A stretch of 64,000 nucleotides of DNA from Setoptus koraiensis (GCA_048013815.1 CM106585.1:12338001-12402000); one strand, 5' to 3'; numbered from the stretch's first letter, positions 10,442 through 23,927 are shown. Program-made: numbers and translations. Notes: a model not told the origin generated them from the sequence alone.

Positions 10442-12544
10442 CATAACTTGTGATATTTCAGATATATCACCTACCAAGATATTCTTATCACCATAGCTAC
10501 AATTTTACAAATATCTCTTGAATATCAGACTCGACATGAATATAAATATATATATATATATATGATATTTGTCATGTCGTACTTTTCATCGACTACTTGA
10601 AAACATCCAACCACAATCACGATTACCTGTCCTTTCGACTTGAACTCCATAGCAGCTCGATGTGAGAGAAGCGCTCTACCTGAAGGATTTAACAGTTCTA
10701 AGTGATATCATTATTCTATATCGTCGACCGTCAAAATTGTTGATAAATGATACATTATGATTAGACGACTGCCATATCACGATGTGACGCATTATTATAT
10801 ATGGAAACAAAACAAAAAAAAAAGAAGAGGAAAAAATCTGTTATGTTTTTAACATCTCAAAACTGTGTAATAGCTTCCAGGCTGAGTACCGCCCATGCCT
10901 AGATGTTATTGAATTACCTGAACTTAAAACCAAGCCAAGGAATTAGTTTCTAGTAAGGGGAAATTTAACGAATATTGAGAAAACTAAGAGACAATCGAAC
11001 CACTATTTAGAGGTCTCAATGTGGACAAGATGTAATCATTAACTCGAAGCCTCTAAAATATATCGAGTTCGGGCGCATAAATTCATTTCTTATCAAGCTG
11101 AATATACTGATTTGCAGATCGATTCTTCCAATGTCAATGTTTTTCTATCTCCTTCCTTAAGCCACACTGATTCAATATGCTCGGCATTTCTCACTGAACA
11201 TGGCCCCCAAACAATCAATAAGCTACAGTGGGCTGAATCTCGTGGCGGAGAAAAAGTATCTTATGTTAGTTTTTTTTTTTGATCATCTAGATGAAAGACT
11301 TCTCTATCAACGACCATTATTCCAAGCAAAATAGACATACCAACAACATGCTAAGCAAAACTTCATCCTCATCTCTGTATGTGATCGCTAGCATACTGGT
11401 CCCAAAGTCATCTTATACTGTTGCACAAGTAAAAATCAAATACAGGATAATGCGAACACACAAACAACGAAAAAGGCAATGTCTTAGTATAATTTTGTTT
11501 TCTTGTTGACAGAACTAAAGCTCTTTGTATACAGTGGTGGGTAGGGGGGGGGGATGAATTTTCGGGTGTGTATCGAGAAGAGTGCATTGCTAGCAATGTC
11601 TTTACGGTCGGTTGTGTTTTGGCTCTTTGATACATTTTGGTGTTATTTTAGTTTTCTACTCGCTCCAAGAATCATGCCCACCACTTACTCATTACGAATA
11701 ATCCACAGGGCGATTGGTGCAATTTGTGTCCTCTTGGACCAACTGACAATCCTCTGGTTGTGAGCTAGAGAGGGAGAAACAGAGGGAGAGTTGAGCATGA
11801 ATTCAATAGTGTTACTGGAGCAGGCAAGCCGATGCAAAGCTCGTGACACACTCGCGTGAGCTCGTTCAAACGTAAATCGAAAACACTTCCTGAACGATGT
11901 TGTTGTTGTTGTTGTTGTTGTTGCTGCTGCTGTCTCAGACAACTTGTCTGGAGCGTTAAGGAAATTTCGAACGAGAATGAAGGCCATGAAGTGGAAAGAA
12001 GCGGCTTTTCTCATAGAGATGTTGTTGTGAGATGCGCAAATGCACAAAACATGTGTTATCTGTTTGCGCGAGCACCTGTAATGCTTCTCGACCATTGGCG
12101 ACTAATGGTTTGTTTGTTTGTTTGTACGTGTGCGTGCAAAGCGTTCAATTCTGTCCAAGACGTTGACTGGGCCGCCAATGGTGCCAAAGAGACAGATTGG
12201 CTTTGTTGTTGGCAGTTTCAGTATATCGTCATTGTTAGTTAGCTGGAATTTGGACTTCCACGGAATTTATTGTTAGATAGCGTTGGATGGAAATGCAAAC
12301 TTTGTGTGTATATCGGTAGCGCCACTGCACAAACAAACAAATATGTTGGATCTGTCATGACACTTGTCGGTTTATCGCGCATTCTTGAGGACAGATAAGA
12401 TAGCTAGCAAGATAAAAACATTGGCCGCTCGGATGTGGATTGCAGACAGAAGCAGGGATCAGTGAATTAGCAGCATTGTTGCATTATTATCGGTATTATC
12501 GGTATTATTGGTATAGCATTGTCAGGTATTGGTTTATTGTCAGG
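10442..12544. other. GW182 3' UTR and intergenic region
   Basis: No further coding exon is seen. The first several hundred bases are AT-rich and probably the 3' UTR of GW182. A TTG/CTG triplet run lies near 11899-11935. The last few hundred bases precede the receptor gene and probably hold its promoter and 5' UTR. Confidence 0.5.
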
Positions 12545-15033
12545 ATGCGTTACAAAAATTGCGACAAAAATTACATTTATGCACTGGCCTGTCTCATATT
12601 GCACGGACACGCATTTGTTTGCCGCGTATCAGGCTTTGTATTATCGGACATGCCGTTGACTGTGTCGGCACAAAGCCACGTTTGCCGCGACACAAACCGA
12701 ACACCCCAAATAGAATTCAATTCATTCGACATAGAACGACAAATTGTGGACCATGTGGAGGCGGACATCATCACCGTTTATTGGCACGATTTTGAGACGC
12801 GTTACATCAGCGAATACAAGGATATTTATCACAGCTATTATATGGTGCTGGACGAAATGAAAAATGGCATATTAACTGCACGGGAACACTTCGAGGAAAC
12901 CATTTGTTCCGAGACCAATGCGCCCTGTGCACGATACACGCTGACGCGAAAGGATTTAGATGCCGACTGCTATATCAGGATTGCCGAGTCTAACAATTGC
13001 AACATAGAACCCAAAAGCTCCGCCTGGGCACGTATTAAGATTCCGCCCCGCAAAACACTATTGCCTTCGCCGCATCTGTTGACGGCCGTGCTGCAATACG
13101 AGTCAACATACAATGTAACCTGGATAGACGTTGACAGAGATCGCGCCGCAAATGGCTACTATACGCTGTTTTGGTGCTCGGACCAGTCCTACTTACTAGA
13201 GGTTTGTATGTCTATCGAGGGCTCCATGAACATAACTGGCACTGGCATTAGCTCGCTGATACACAAATTTAAGCCCGGATCTCGCTCCTTACGTGTACTC
13301 AAGTTTGGCATTGCCTACAACGAGGGCCCGCGAACTTCGGGCATTTTATGGGCACATTGTACTATATGGGCTGGCGCTGATAGGGATTTCAAGCACACTG
13401 TCACCATAATGAACGCAACTGCAATCAAGGTGGCGTGGGAGTTCGAATGCTCCAGTCGACAGATCATGGTGACCCAATACCATTTTGTGTTTTTGTCTGA
13501 GCGACTGCCCATAGTTAGTGCATGCGAACATTCAGGCAACTCTTCCAGTGCAACTAAACAAATTGCGAAAACATTCAACTCGGCCTGGCCAGATGCTCTG
13601 CACCGAAGCGCAGTGTTTGAGACGAGCCCGTTTTCGAGATACAATTTGACAATGAGCATTGACTTCAACGGATACCAATACAACAAGTCAATTGTAATAT
13701 ACACGCCTCAATACGCGCCCTATGACTCGCCAACAAGTCTCGTCGCCTTAAACAACACTCACGACTCGGTTCAGCTGCAGTGGAGCCCACCAAAATTGGA
13801 GAATGGCCCCGATTATAATTACAGAATTGTGTATGCATCACATACGGATGGCGCCGAGGAGCAATGGACCAACGTTGTGTCCGATCCAACTGTTTGCACT
13901 CAGCATAACAATCTGACAAATCTGAAACCCTACACCAATTACACGATATTTGTCGAGGCATGTATGAACTCCACCATCAATGAGCTTGTGTGCTCGCCAA
14001 AATCAAACAATATTTCCCTTCGTACACCATCATTCAAGCCACCAAAGGTAAGTGAACAAAAACGCGTCAGATCTCTTGTGCCGGCTCGGTTGGCCTCAGT
14101 TAATCTAGAGATAAATTAAGCCATCTATAGAAAAATTATTAACCGTTTACCATACATGTGTCTTCCATACTTGTTGTTGCTTGTTAGATGGATAGACCCT
14201 ATATGTTGGAGATGAAGTCTTACTTTAGATATAAACGCAAAATTAAAATAGCCTGGAATTCGCTGATTGAATTCAACGGCGAAAAACACAGCTACAAGCT
14301 ATACTATAAAACTAATGATTCTTCGACATACCAACAGATAAAAACCGTTCATCACACATTGAATCACACCGAATTCGATGTAGATTGCCGAGAAACAAAA
14401 CAAGATACTCTTAGCTACAAGATTGCTGCATTCAATGGAGATTACACCGGCGATTTGAGCGAACCTGCTTTTGTTACATTGTGCGACGATAGTATAATCT
14501 ACGAGGTTGTTGTATATTGTTTGCAAACTGGAACTTTCATTGTGTTTATGTTGATATTGTCCATGTTATTGCACGCAAAACACAATGAATTAAAACGGAG
14601 ATACCGGGGCATCAGACCAATACTACCTGCCGCGCTTATCTTGCCCCGATTGGCTTACAAAGAGACCTCATTCTATGCCATTGAGAATGACCAGGAGATG
14701 AATGGCGAGTCAGGCGAAAAGCATGGTTATATTGTTATAGCGCAAACTACCGGCGAAGAAAAAGATAATAAGGAACCTCTTAGAGATGAGACCGAAAAGT
14801 GTTCGGCTAAACACAGTGATAAAACAAATGAAACACCCGCTAAAATCGACAACTGGACTCACCAAGAGCCTAGCTACATTCCATTGCATCTGATCAATAA
14901 TCGAACGATGGTAGAATCAAGCAGCAACGGAATCTCGAGTCACTCCACAAACGAAGAAGACGAGTTATGTTATGACACCAGATCTATAGAATCAATCAGT
15001 TTATTTGTTGACAATTTGATAAACAAACAATAA
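12545..15033 (+). CDS. Fibronectin-III cytokine receptor, domeless-like
   Basis: Probable type I cytokine receptor of the JAK/STAT pathway at the plasma membrane. Two exons join in phase 0, 12545..14047 and 14188..15033, giving 782 residues. The ATG at 12545 is chosen because it is followed by a signal-peptide-like segment (YIYALACLILHGHAFVC). The frame is open upstream, but that part looks non-coding. The ectodomain has paired cysteines, many N-glycosylation sites and cytokine-receptor-like strands (YYTLFWC). It also has a clear FN3 domain near 393-490 (VQLQWSPP, LKPYTNYTIFVEA) and another after the intron (SYKLYYKTNDSS). One transmembrane helix lies at about 606-628 (TFIVFMLILSMLLHA), followed by about 150 cytoplasmic residues. 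These have a proline-containing Box1-like start (RPILPAALILP) and several tyrosines (YIVI, YIPL). I did not see a YxxQ STAT motif. Membership of the FN3 receptor class is firm; orthology to domeless is inferred from layout. Confidence 0.75.
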
Positions 15034-15323
15034 TTAAAAGCTACTGTATACAGGCCGCAGCAACAGACTCAATAGCGTCCCTGTAATACAGAACCTGTTG
15101 GTTCATTGAAACTTCCGAGTCGCTTCTATTGATACTATTTTACTTTTACTTTCTTATAAATGAAAATGTTACTCAATGAAACGTGTTTTACCTCTGCACT
15201 TGATTTCTAATCAAGCAGAAATCAGGTTGAAGTTGCTATTCCTCTCTCACTCATTTTCCATTCTTTACCAGACCATCGAGGAGTGATGGTCGCACCAGGT
15301 GCAGATCATCCATATAAGTGAGA

Positions 15324-16586
15324 TTATGTGGATTTTCGCTGAGGTAATCTCATGGGCCAATCTCGCAAAACTTGCTGCGCCCTATCAGATAAATGAATGA
15401 CGTATCGAGATTGTGTTGCGGTTGCATAAGTCGTATAGATATTGCGACACATAAAAGTCACCAAGTACATCGTTTTTATTTTTGGACCATATATTTTATC
15501 TGGGTTTTCGAACAAAATCCACTCCATATTACCGAAGAAATCCTGATGCTGGAGCGACTTGAGCCAAATGTCCGAAGATTCGTTGATAAAGTCATTACAT
15601 AGTTCACCTTTGAGCTTCTCATAACGAGATACAGCTTCGTCATCTGAACTGGGCGATGTTCCTTGGAGCCTTTTGTTGGAAAATGCTACCAGACTGTGCA
15701 ATAGTAGTTCTTGGGCATTGAAGTCACTTTCTTTCAGCTCGTTGGCGTACTCTTGTAATTCGTCCAAATCGATCGGAGCTGTTGGGGACATACCGAACGT
15801 TGCTTGCAATACATCCATCGATTTTCTCATCAGTGGGCTGTTTTTTTCAAACAAATTTATGCCTTCGGAAAGATTTTCTAGCACTTCCTTGAAACACTTT
15901 TGTCCTGTGGGCCTAACAACGTCCGACAAGAGTTTCACATAGCTATCCTCATCCGGACTACCGAATGATTCTCTGCTTCTAGCGTAGAAGGTCGAAACTT
16001 TCAACGATTGAGAACAGGTCATCTTTCCATCCTGTGACACATTTACAAAGGCATAAAGGAAAAACCTACGAAGAGACATAGCATCCTCGGGCCCTAGTGA
16101 CTCCAGTTTGGTGCCCCCGTAGATTCTTCTCAAGTTTTCATCTTTTATGAGAGCTTCAATTTTCTGACTTTCATCGCTGCCTGTTTTGTATTTCGATTTT
16201 AGTCCATGATCATCGTATAGGTACCCAAGACAGCTGTCCATAATAACCAAATCTAGCACTGTTGTCAATCTATAGTTATCAGAGACGAACTTGTTCAGAA
16301 AAACGATGCAATTATCGCTTGTTGGCTCATTGTGACGCACATCACCGTTCTCATACTTCAATCTGCCTCCTTTCTCTAATATCGGCTTCTTCAAATATAG
16401 TTCGTAGTATCGCTTGTACAAGTCTTCGCCAGCGCCAATAGGAAGTCTCTTTAAATGACCGATTGCCTGCTCCACGGGCTGCTGTCTCTTCACGAGGAAC
16501 TTGCCTAAACCCGCTGCGTCACAATAAACCAGAAACGTTAAGGCCACAAGCAATGAAGCTCTGGCCAAATGCATGTTTAGAATCAT
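15324..16586 (-). CDS. Secreted protein of unknown family
   Basis: Single-exon gene of 420 residues. The ATG at 16586 is chosen; a second ATG at 16574 would also work. Both are followed by a hydrophobic signal peptide (ARASLLVALTFLVYCDA), after which comes a basic KRQQ stretch that could be a processing site. The rest is soluble, mostly helical in appearance, with scattered cysteines and no transmembrane helix. I recognise no domain. It ends 290 bp from the stop of the domeless-like gene and is transcribed toward it. The composition is normal for coding sequence and the frame is open throughout, so the gene is very likely real, but its function is unknown. Confidence 0.8.
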   Translation of the reverse strand: MILNMHLARASLLVALTFLVYCDAAGLGKFLVKRQQPVEQAIGHLKRLPIGAGEDLYKRYYELYLKKPILEKGGRLKYENGDVRHNEPTSDNCIVFLNKFVSDNYRLTTVLDLVIMDSCLGYLYDDHGLKSKYKTGSDESQKIEALIKDENLRRIYGGTKLESLGPEDAMSLRRFFLYAFVNVSQDGKMTCSQSLKVSTFYARSRESFGSPDEDSYVKLLSDVVRPTGQKCFKEVLENLSEGINLFEKNSPLMRKSMDVLQATFGMSPTAPIDLDELQEYANELKESDFNAQELLLHSLVAFSNKRLQGTSPSSDDEAVSRYEKLKGELCNDFINESSDIWLKSLQHQDFFGNMEWILFENPDKIYGPKIKTMYLVTFMCRNIYTTYATATQSRYVIHLSDRAQQVLRDWPMRLPQRKST

Positions 16587-17254
16587 GTCCACTATAGTCA
16601 CTTTAAAGATCAAAATATTTTAAATTTACTGCCGTCGATTTGACACGAAATTACACATCAGATGAGGAAACCAGTCGGTTGTGTCAATGAATCTAGAGTA
16701 TGTGCTCTCGTTTCAATTTTGTCGCTTCGCAGTCTCATTGAGCTTTCAATTCCAAGCGTCGTTTCTATTTTTAATCTACGCCAATGCTGTTTTGAGATAA
16801 CTATCATCTTTGTGCCTTCATATTCTCTCTCCAGGAATTAACTCTCGGTGCTTCGAACAAATAATTTCGTTCCTAAGCCCAAAATAGATCGCCCACTAGC
16901 TTGCACCACTATCACCACTAGCATTGTGATGCATTGATAATGAAAATTCAATTGCCCTTCTGGTCGACAACGAAAAACAAACAACGATCAAACCAGCAGC
17001 TAGACAACGCCTCGTGACAATGCAACGAACATGCAACAGTATTTATTGATTTTTGATTTATTTATCGCAGAATGATGCCGTTGTTTGCCTACACATATAC
17101 ATAGATTTGTTTATCTTTTAATGTTGGTATATTCAGGGTATATTCGGTGATCACAGAACTATTTACACAAAGACTATTGTTGACCAAACGATCTGATCTA
17201 TATACATATTCATGATGACAGGATCTATTTACATCAACATTGCTGTCGATCTCA
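16587..17254. other. Intergenic region between secreted protein and large coiled-coil gene
   Basis: Holds the upstream region of the minus-strand secreted gene and the probable 3' UTR of the large coiled-coil gene (see poly(A) signal at 17057). No other feature seen. Confidence 0.5.
17057..17062 (-). terminator. Candidate poly(A) signal for the large coiled-coil gene
   Basis: AATAAA on the minus strand about 195 nt past the stop at 17255. A second AATAAA lies at 17042-17047. Confidence 0.5.
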
Positions 17255-20200
17255 TCATCGGTGACTTCTGTCACCGACCGTAATGGGAGTGCTGTTGCTT
17301 TTGTTGTTGTATTTAATCATTTGTTGCTTGTTTGTTGTGTCATTGCCCTGATTCGTTATTGACTGGCACGATGATGAATAATTTGTTGATTTATATGGAA
17401 TAGGTTGATAATGATGCATTGTTGGCACTTGTCCATACTGTTGTGGCTGTTGTTGTAGCTGCTGTTGCTGACTGACCACGTTAATTGTGGACGAACAATA
17501 TGTGTACTTGGCACCGGATTTGAGATTTGTGCCACGGTTTAAGTTGATGCGTTCGTTAAGTAGATTCTCGAACCAGTTTTGGCGACTCAGTAGATCTTAT
17601 GTTTGGCGGCAGCATTTGCGATATGTGAACATTATCCGGACAATTTTGGAATAAAGAGAAGTAGAGGGTATATTAGCACAATTGAGTCAATGTTGTATGA
17701 AAAGTAGTCCACAACATGGACTTGGGAAGAATTGATGGCTCACCTATTAGTTGCGATTGATAGCGCGCTTGGAACTCTTTGATTTTGTTGCGTTCAAAAC
17801 GAATGAACGACATTAGTTGTTCGTGGCGCGATTTAAATTGGTCCACCGACACGTTGTTGTTGTCCAATTGTTGCTGGTTTTGTTGCGACGACGAACATAT
17901 AATCATCGATTGGGGCCTGCTAATTTGATGGTCGCCACGACGATAATAGTCGCTACTGATAGCGTCAGAATCCAATTTACTTGATTGCACCTGAATGTGA
18001 CTAACCATCTGAGAGGAGGTGGAAGACGACAAGTTAGGATTAACGCTGCTGGACGATCTGGCCGGTTCGTGATTAATCATTATGCAACTAGATGTTCGCG
18101 CAATCGGTATTGCTTGCTGTTGCGAATTCAGCTGCTGCTGATATTGTTGAGTTCCGTTCAGCCTGACTAAAGTGGTTGAAAGGGGTCTCTTGTTTTTGTT
18201 TGTGTTGCTGCCGTTTGTCATTGTCTGGCTGGCCAAATCGGCCGTGGTGGGAGTAGGAACTATGAGAACTTGCGAGACAGTATGCTGCTTGCCGAGGTCC
18301 CCCATCAAATGTTGCTGCTGTAACCTGTGGCGCTGCCTTGGTGGCGGTCTAATGGGACATTCTTGACTATTCAGGTACTTGTTCATTTGTAGTTTTTGCG
18401 CCACATCGCAATGGCTGTATTTGTTGTTGGCATCTTGTTGCAATTGTTGAATGAATTGTTGCTGTTGCACGGATTTGTTGATGCTGTTGCTGGTGATAGT
18501 GCTGCCGCTGCAAATGCTGCTCGACGACGACGATGAATGTTGGTGCTGCAACGACATGTGACAATTTAGTTTGATGCGAACGAAATAGTCTTGCTTCTCT
18601 TCTAGGTCGTTCATTCTTTCTAGAATGTTCACCAACAATTTCTGGTATTCGCAAACCATCTCAAATGTCTTGTTGTGATGAGTTTTGATTTTCATCAATA
18701 ACGATTCGAGGAATTCCAAACAAGTGCTGGCTATAACAATTTTGTTGCTGTTTGCGTCAGCGCAATAATTTTGCTTTGGTAGATAATGTTGATAGCTGCT
18801 ATTGCAAGTGCTTGATTGCTGCAAATGTGTTTGATTGGGCATGCCCGGTTGCAAATGAGACGACGGGGCGGGATACGGCGCGGATGTTACGCAACCACGA
18901 GCCGAATAATGGTGCTGCTGGCCAGCTGGACATTGGAAGGCGGCTTGTTGTGCAACTTGTGTGTCGTAGTTAATTAGCGATGCACCGCTAATTAGTTGGC
19001 CACTGTTGTTGTTAGCGTAATGGTGCTTGGGGTTATTTGGGCCGCCACCACCAACTACCACAATTGAGGGCGACGCTAGTTGCCTCGACTGGTGGTGATA
19101 AGTCGACTGCTGTTGTTGCTGCTGCTGATTGAATTGCTGCTGCTGTTGCTCTATGATCATATTGACACGGTTTAGATTATCTTTGCTCAAATTGAGCTCA
19201 TTGACTAGATTATCGTTTAGGCTTTGCGTTTGTAACAATCTCAATTTGAGATTGTTGATTTCCATTTGTTGTTGCTTGACGAGTTGCAGCGTTGATTCTG
19301 GCTGTGGTTTAACAACTATGGTTGACATCATCGGATTATCATTGGCGCCATTGCTTGCCCTTGAATCACCTGTCTGCTGCTGCTGGTTGTTGTTGCTGTT
19401 GTTGGTGCTGTTGGTGCTGCTGCTGTTGCTGATGCTGTTGTTGGTGGTGGTGCTGGCGCCGCCGTTGTGGCAGGCGAGATCCGTGAATAATGGAAATTGC
19501 TGATGCTGGCCAGCACTGTCGGCCAGCAGATATGCGGGCACTCTGGCCCGTTCCAGATATTCCACTCCCTGCATAGCGCGTCTCTCCATACTCTGGCTGC
19601 GATTGGACGCCCGATCGTCTCGCTTGACCATTAGTCTGCACACCGGTTGCTCAACAGTTGATGAAGTTGCCTCGCTCGGGCAATTATTTGTCAATTTAAC
19701 ACCGCTGTCGACAGCTGCCTGCTGCTGCTGCTGACCATTGATCCTGATGCTGGTCACACCGATCGCTTGTTGTTGCAATTTAGCACCGTCGTTATCACAC
19801 TCCTTGACTCGCTGCACGGCCAGCTGCTGCTGCTGCTGCCTGTGGGCTGCAAATCGTCTTGGCGGAAGTTGGGGTCTGTCCCTTGGCACTGGCTCTGTGT
19901 CCGTGGTTTGCAGTGGCGAGCTTGCGCAGGTGAGACTGTTGGCAGCATGCGTTAATTGATCGTCTTGGCTGGCCACTGCTGCAACTGTTGCAGTTGTCGT
20001 TGTTGTTGTTGTCGGTGTTGCGGTGCTCGAATTGGCCGGTAGCGTCAGACTGACTTCGTTTTGAGTTTGTTGTTCGTTTGGTGCCATTTCAAATTTCGCT
20101 TTCGTCGCCACAAGCGCGTCGCCGCCAGCCTCGCTGACTGGATCTATTTGTGGCTCATTTTCACCTGTCGGCCCCAGTTTGGTGGCGGCAGCGGCGCTTG

Positions 20201-23200
20201 CGTCGTTGGCTGACGCTGCCAGAGAGTTGCCCGAATCGGATGCGGGCGCCAATCCGCTCGACGCTTGGCTGCTCGGGCTGGAGCAAGTGGTCGATTCCCG
20301 CGAGTTGAACGAGTCGGCGTCCGAGTAGCCGGACGAGCAAGCTGTGGACGAGCAAGCTGCCGTCGAGGCCGACGAAGCGCTTTCTCTTTTGGAGTGGTCG
20401 CCCAGCGGCATCTTTGCAGCATCGGCTTCGCTCTTTTCCGCTGGCTCCTGTTTCGATTTCTTGTTGTCTGTGTCATTGTCGTTGTCGTCGTCGTCGCTGT
20501 TGTCGCTGTCACTGGCACCACTGTTGTCGCTGTCGCTGCTTATGCACAACGACTTCATGGGCAGACTCTCGTGAAACAGATCGTTGTCGTCCGAGTGATA
20601 ATCCGACGACGAGGTCTGATGTGCACCCACGAGAGCCGGATTATTGGCTGAGCGATCGTCGCTGGGCGCCTGCGATCCAGCGGACCCTCCTTGCGCCGCC
20701 GGCTTCACGAAAATGGGGCCCGCCTTGCCTGCTGCAATCTGATCAGCGGCGCCCGAGCCGCTGCAATCGATGGCGCTGTCGTCGTCGCTGGATGTTGTGC
20801 TCCGACTGCCGGTGCATCTGTTGTCTGCCGAGCCACTTGTTGGCTGTTGTGTTGCGCCGGTGTTGCCGGCAACGTCTGCCGGATTGCCTGGCGAGCTGTC
20901 CTGGCGATCGCCATCGGGGCCGGTGTCGTCGACTGTTTTGCGCTCCTCAATAGGCGCCGCAACGATTGCTGCAACGCTGGGCCTGCTGTTGGTGCCCTTG
21001 CTCATCTGAAACTGCAATCGGTTATTCTGGAAGCGGAGCCGGCTCTCCAGTTGTTTTTGTTTGCTCAGCGCCGTCTGGACGAGCTTCAATTCTGACTCCA
21101 AATTGCGCACCTCTTTGCTCAGTTTCTGGCTCAGCAGTCTGGCGTCGTTTTCGGCCTCCTCGATCTCGTTCAATTGCTCATTCAGTTGCGCCTTCTCCTT
21201 GGCCAGACTCTGGTACCGCCGCTCCCAAACGGGACACACAGCACAGGCCGGCGCGGCGGGGGCCAGCGATGCTGGCTCCTCTTTGCGAGCCACAATTTGC
21301 TCGCTGGTGCCTCGCGTCAGCTTGGCGTAGCTGTCACAAGCGTCGTTGACCGATTGCGCAACGGATATGGTTGCCATCGACACTGATTCTGTCAGTTGCG
21401 AATGACTGGCCGGTTTGGGGCAGCTGACCGCATTTGCCACATCGCCGCCACCGATATCCGCACCGATTCCGGCCGGATTGTTGAGCATAGACAGACAGGA
21501 AATGGACGAAGATTTGACGGGCGACAGCAGGCTCTTGCGCGGGCCCACATTGCTGATGGCGGGCAACTGCTGCTGCCTGGGCTGCTGCGCCAGTTGCTGG
21601 CCCAGCGTCTTGGCCGGACAACGCTTAGAGGCCGCCACAAATTTGGGTATGGCCGATGTGGACCTGACCGACAAATTGTTGCACGAATTGAGAGAATTGA
21701 GGGCCGTGTGAGAGCCGCCAATTGTTTTGTCGGAGGCAAGCGACAGCCGGTGAGCGGCGGGCGACGTTCGCAGGCCCTGAAACGAGCACTGGCGCGTTAT
21801 TGGTCGGATTTGGGAGCACCCAATTGCGCCCGATTTACTTTGAGATGGTGCGCTTGGTGCCACGAGCGAGCTGTTGTGCCGACCGATGCCGACCGGCGCT
21901 TTCGGAGGCACCAGTGCAGCGCCAGCTTGTTCGGCCAGGCGGTTGGCGGGCGTTCTTTCCAGGTTCGACTTGGATCTGCTCATCAGGCTCAGGCTGTTGT
22001 TGTTGCGAGCGGAGCGCTGCTGCTGGAGAACGCCCCGCGTCAGGATGGATTTTGTTGGCGTGGCAACGGGGCCAGCTCTGTTCTGACTTGCCGGATGGTC
22101 TTGGCCTGTCTTTATTGGCACGACTACGCGCGCTAGCGACATTCTCGCTGCCTTGCCAGCCGGCGATCTCGCCTCTGGCTGCTTCGTTTGGGCGCGCTTG
22201 CATTGTCCATTGATGGCGTTGCCGTCTGCATCCATTGTATCAGCCTGTTTTTGGTTGTCTTCCGGTGGCTCGTCGGCTCGCTTGGCGTCCTTGTAATCGG
22301 TTGCGCCGGACGAGGCCGATGTAAACGACGAGCAGTATTGCGACGACGACGACGAGCGCGGCGACACAGAACGCGAAGACGATGACGGCGACAGCGCAGA
22401 GGGCGCCCCCGTGCTCGACACGCAGCCCTCGCCGGCCAGCTCGCCGTACTGCTCGTTTCCGGTGCCGCCGGAGTGCCTTTGCAGCGAGCAAGTCAGTGGC
22501 TTTAGTTTGCTGATCGCGCCCACATCATTGCGCTCCAATGAGCAGTCGCTACTGCCGCCGCTGCTAATTGATTGAACGCTGCTGTTGCTGCCGGCCTGGC
22601 CTGTTTGCATATTATCTAACATGTCGGCCTGACCTGATTCACTATCGTGTTCTCGATCTCGCCGGTATGCTGTCGCAATTGCTGCCGCTGCTGCACCGTT
22701 ATCAGTTTGTTTGTTTGATTGGCTTGTGTTGGCGGCCGCGCTGGCGATGCCAGTCGCTCGGGCCAGAATTGAATTTGCCTTGTCCAATTGAATCAGTTCA
22801 GTTTTGTTTGTTGTCATGTGGAGCTCGTTTTCATTGTTGTCACTTTGCGACTGTTGCATAATATTAGTGTGCTTGCCGTTATTGTTGCTGATACCTGGAG
22901 TGTTTGTGTTCGCTTGGAAAAATTGTTGCAGTTGTTGTTGCTGCTGTTGATCGTGTGTATGAACTTGAACATGTTCGACACGGTCACTTGTTCTCATGCT
23001 GTTGTTGCTCACATCGGCAAAGTCCATGGTTGCTGGCTTGCCGCCGCCGTCTAGTCGCTTTGCATCGTCGTGAATGATTGTCGAGTGATCATCGCCACAA
23101 GTTGCCGCACAAAACAGTTGGCTCACTTTCCTCGAGCTAACAACGTCGGCTCGAGCAATGGCATAATGCTGCTGATCAGAGGCATTGGTCAGTCGCAATT

Positions 23201-23927
23201 GGGTTGCAGCAACACCATTCTTGGCAACACGATCACCTGTCAGTGTAGCCTTTGTTTCAGCGGCTAGGTTGTCGCCAGCAACAAGTGCGCCGCCGATTGT
23301 CGTCGTTGTTGTATTGTCTGAAATGGATAATGTATTATTGGATGGCTGCTGTTGCTTGTTATTTTTGCTGTCATTGATGGCGCCATTGATGCTGCAACAA
23401 GCCGATGTTGTTGTTGTTGCATCAGAAGCGTCGCTGATTGAATCGTTATTGTAATGATCGTTTGCTGTCTTGTCGTGAACGGCGCCGTTCTTGTTCTTCG
23501 TCTTCTCATTCGGCTGACATGTTGCCTCCTCCTGCTCCTCGTCTTGATTGCGACAGCAATTCTTGTCCCGCGAAATGATTTTTGTCTTCATAATTCGAGT
23601 AGCGGCATCATTGACGCCGGTCGCCTCTGACGGCTCTTGCTGGTGTTGCAATTCGCGCTCATGATTTGCATAACTCTGTGAGTTGCGCTGTCTTGCCGAT
23701 CGACCGTTTTGCTGGCCGGCCGTTTGTTGCTGATGTTGTTGTTGCTGCTGTTGTTGCTGCTGTTGTGGCACGGCAACAGCGTCAGCATTTGATTTGTTGT
23801 TGTTGTCGCTGTTATTGTTGTTGTTGTTGTCCGTTAGCATCACCGTTGGAGCCGTTGTTGATGCTACCCCCTCGCCATTGGTAGCAACCACGATTGCGTC
23901 ATGATGAGAGGAAGATCCGTCGTCCAT
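17255..23927 (-). CDS. Very large Gln/Ser-rich coiled-coil protein, family not recognised
   Basis: Two exons on the minus strand, 23927..17744 and 17595..17255, join in phase 1 across a 148-bp GT-AG intron, giving about 2174 residues. The splice is supported because the read-through end (residues after QSQLI) looks non-coding, while the join continues sensibly as LLSRQNWFENLLNERINL. Most of the protein is low complexity (poly-Q, poly-N, Ser/Ala/Asp-rich). Structured parts are a coiled coil near residues 895-975 that starts with CAVCPVWERRYQSLAKEKAQ, a second near 1545-1612 (MEINNLKLRLLQTQSLND), a helical block near 1735-1790 (MVCEYQKLLVNILERMNDLE), and a final helix spanning the intron. This resembles cytoskeletal or centrosomal scaffold proteins, but I cannot name a family. 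The ATG at 23927 sits in a good context (GCCATGG). The frame stays open upstream to about 23969 behind a CAG-rich possible splice acceptor, so it may instead be an internal exon of a gene starting at 40160. Confidence 0.85.

Noticed and set aside
14048-14187. Read-through of the domeless-like exon past 14047 to an in-frame stop
   Set aside because: A consensus GTAAGT donor and TTGTTAG acceptor join the exons in phase and continue the FN3 domains, so the read-through tail is intronic.
20144-22490. Several frames over 100 codons antisense to or shifted in the large coiled-coil exon
   Set aside because: Shadows of a GC-rich, low-complexity coding exon; they overlap the strong 2,000-codon frame.
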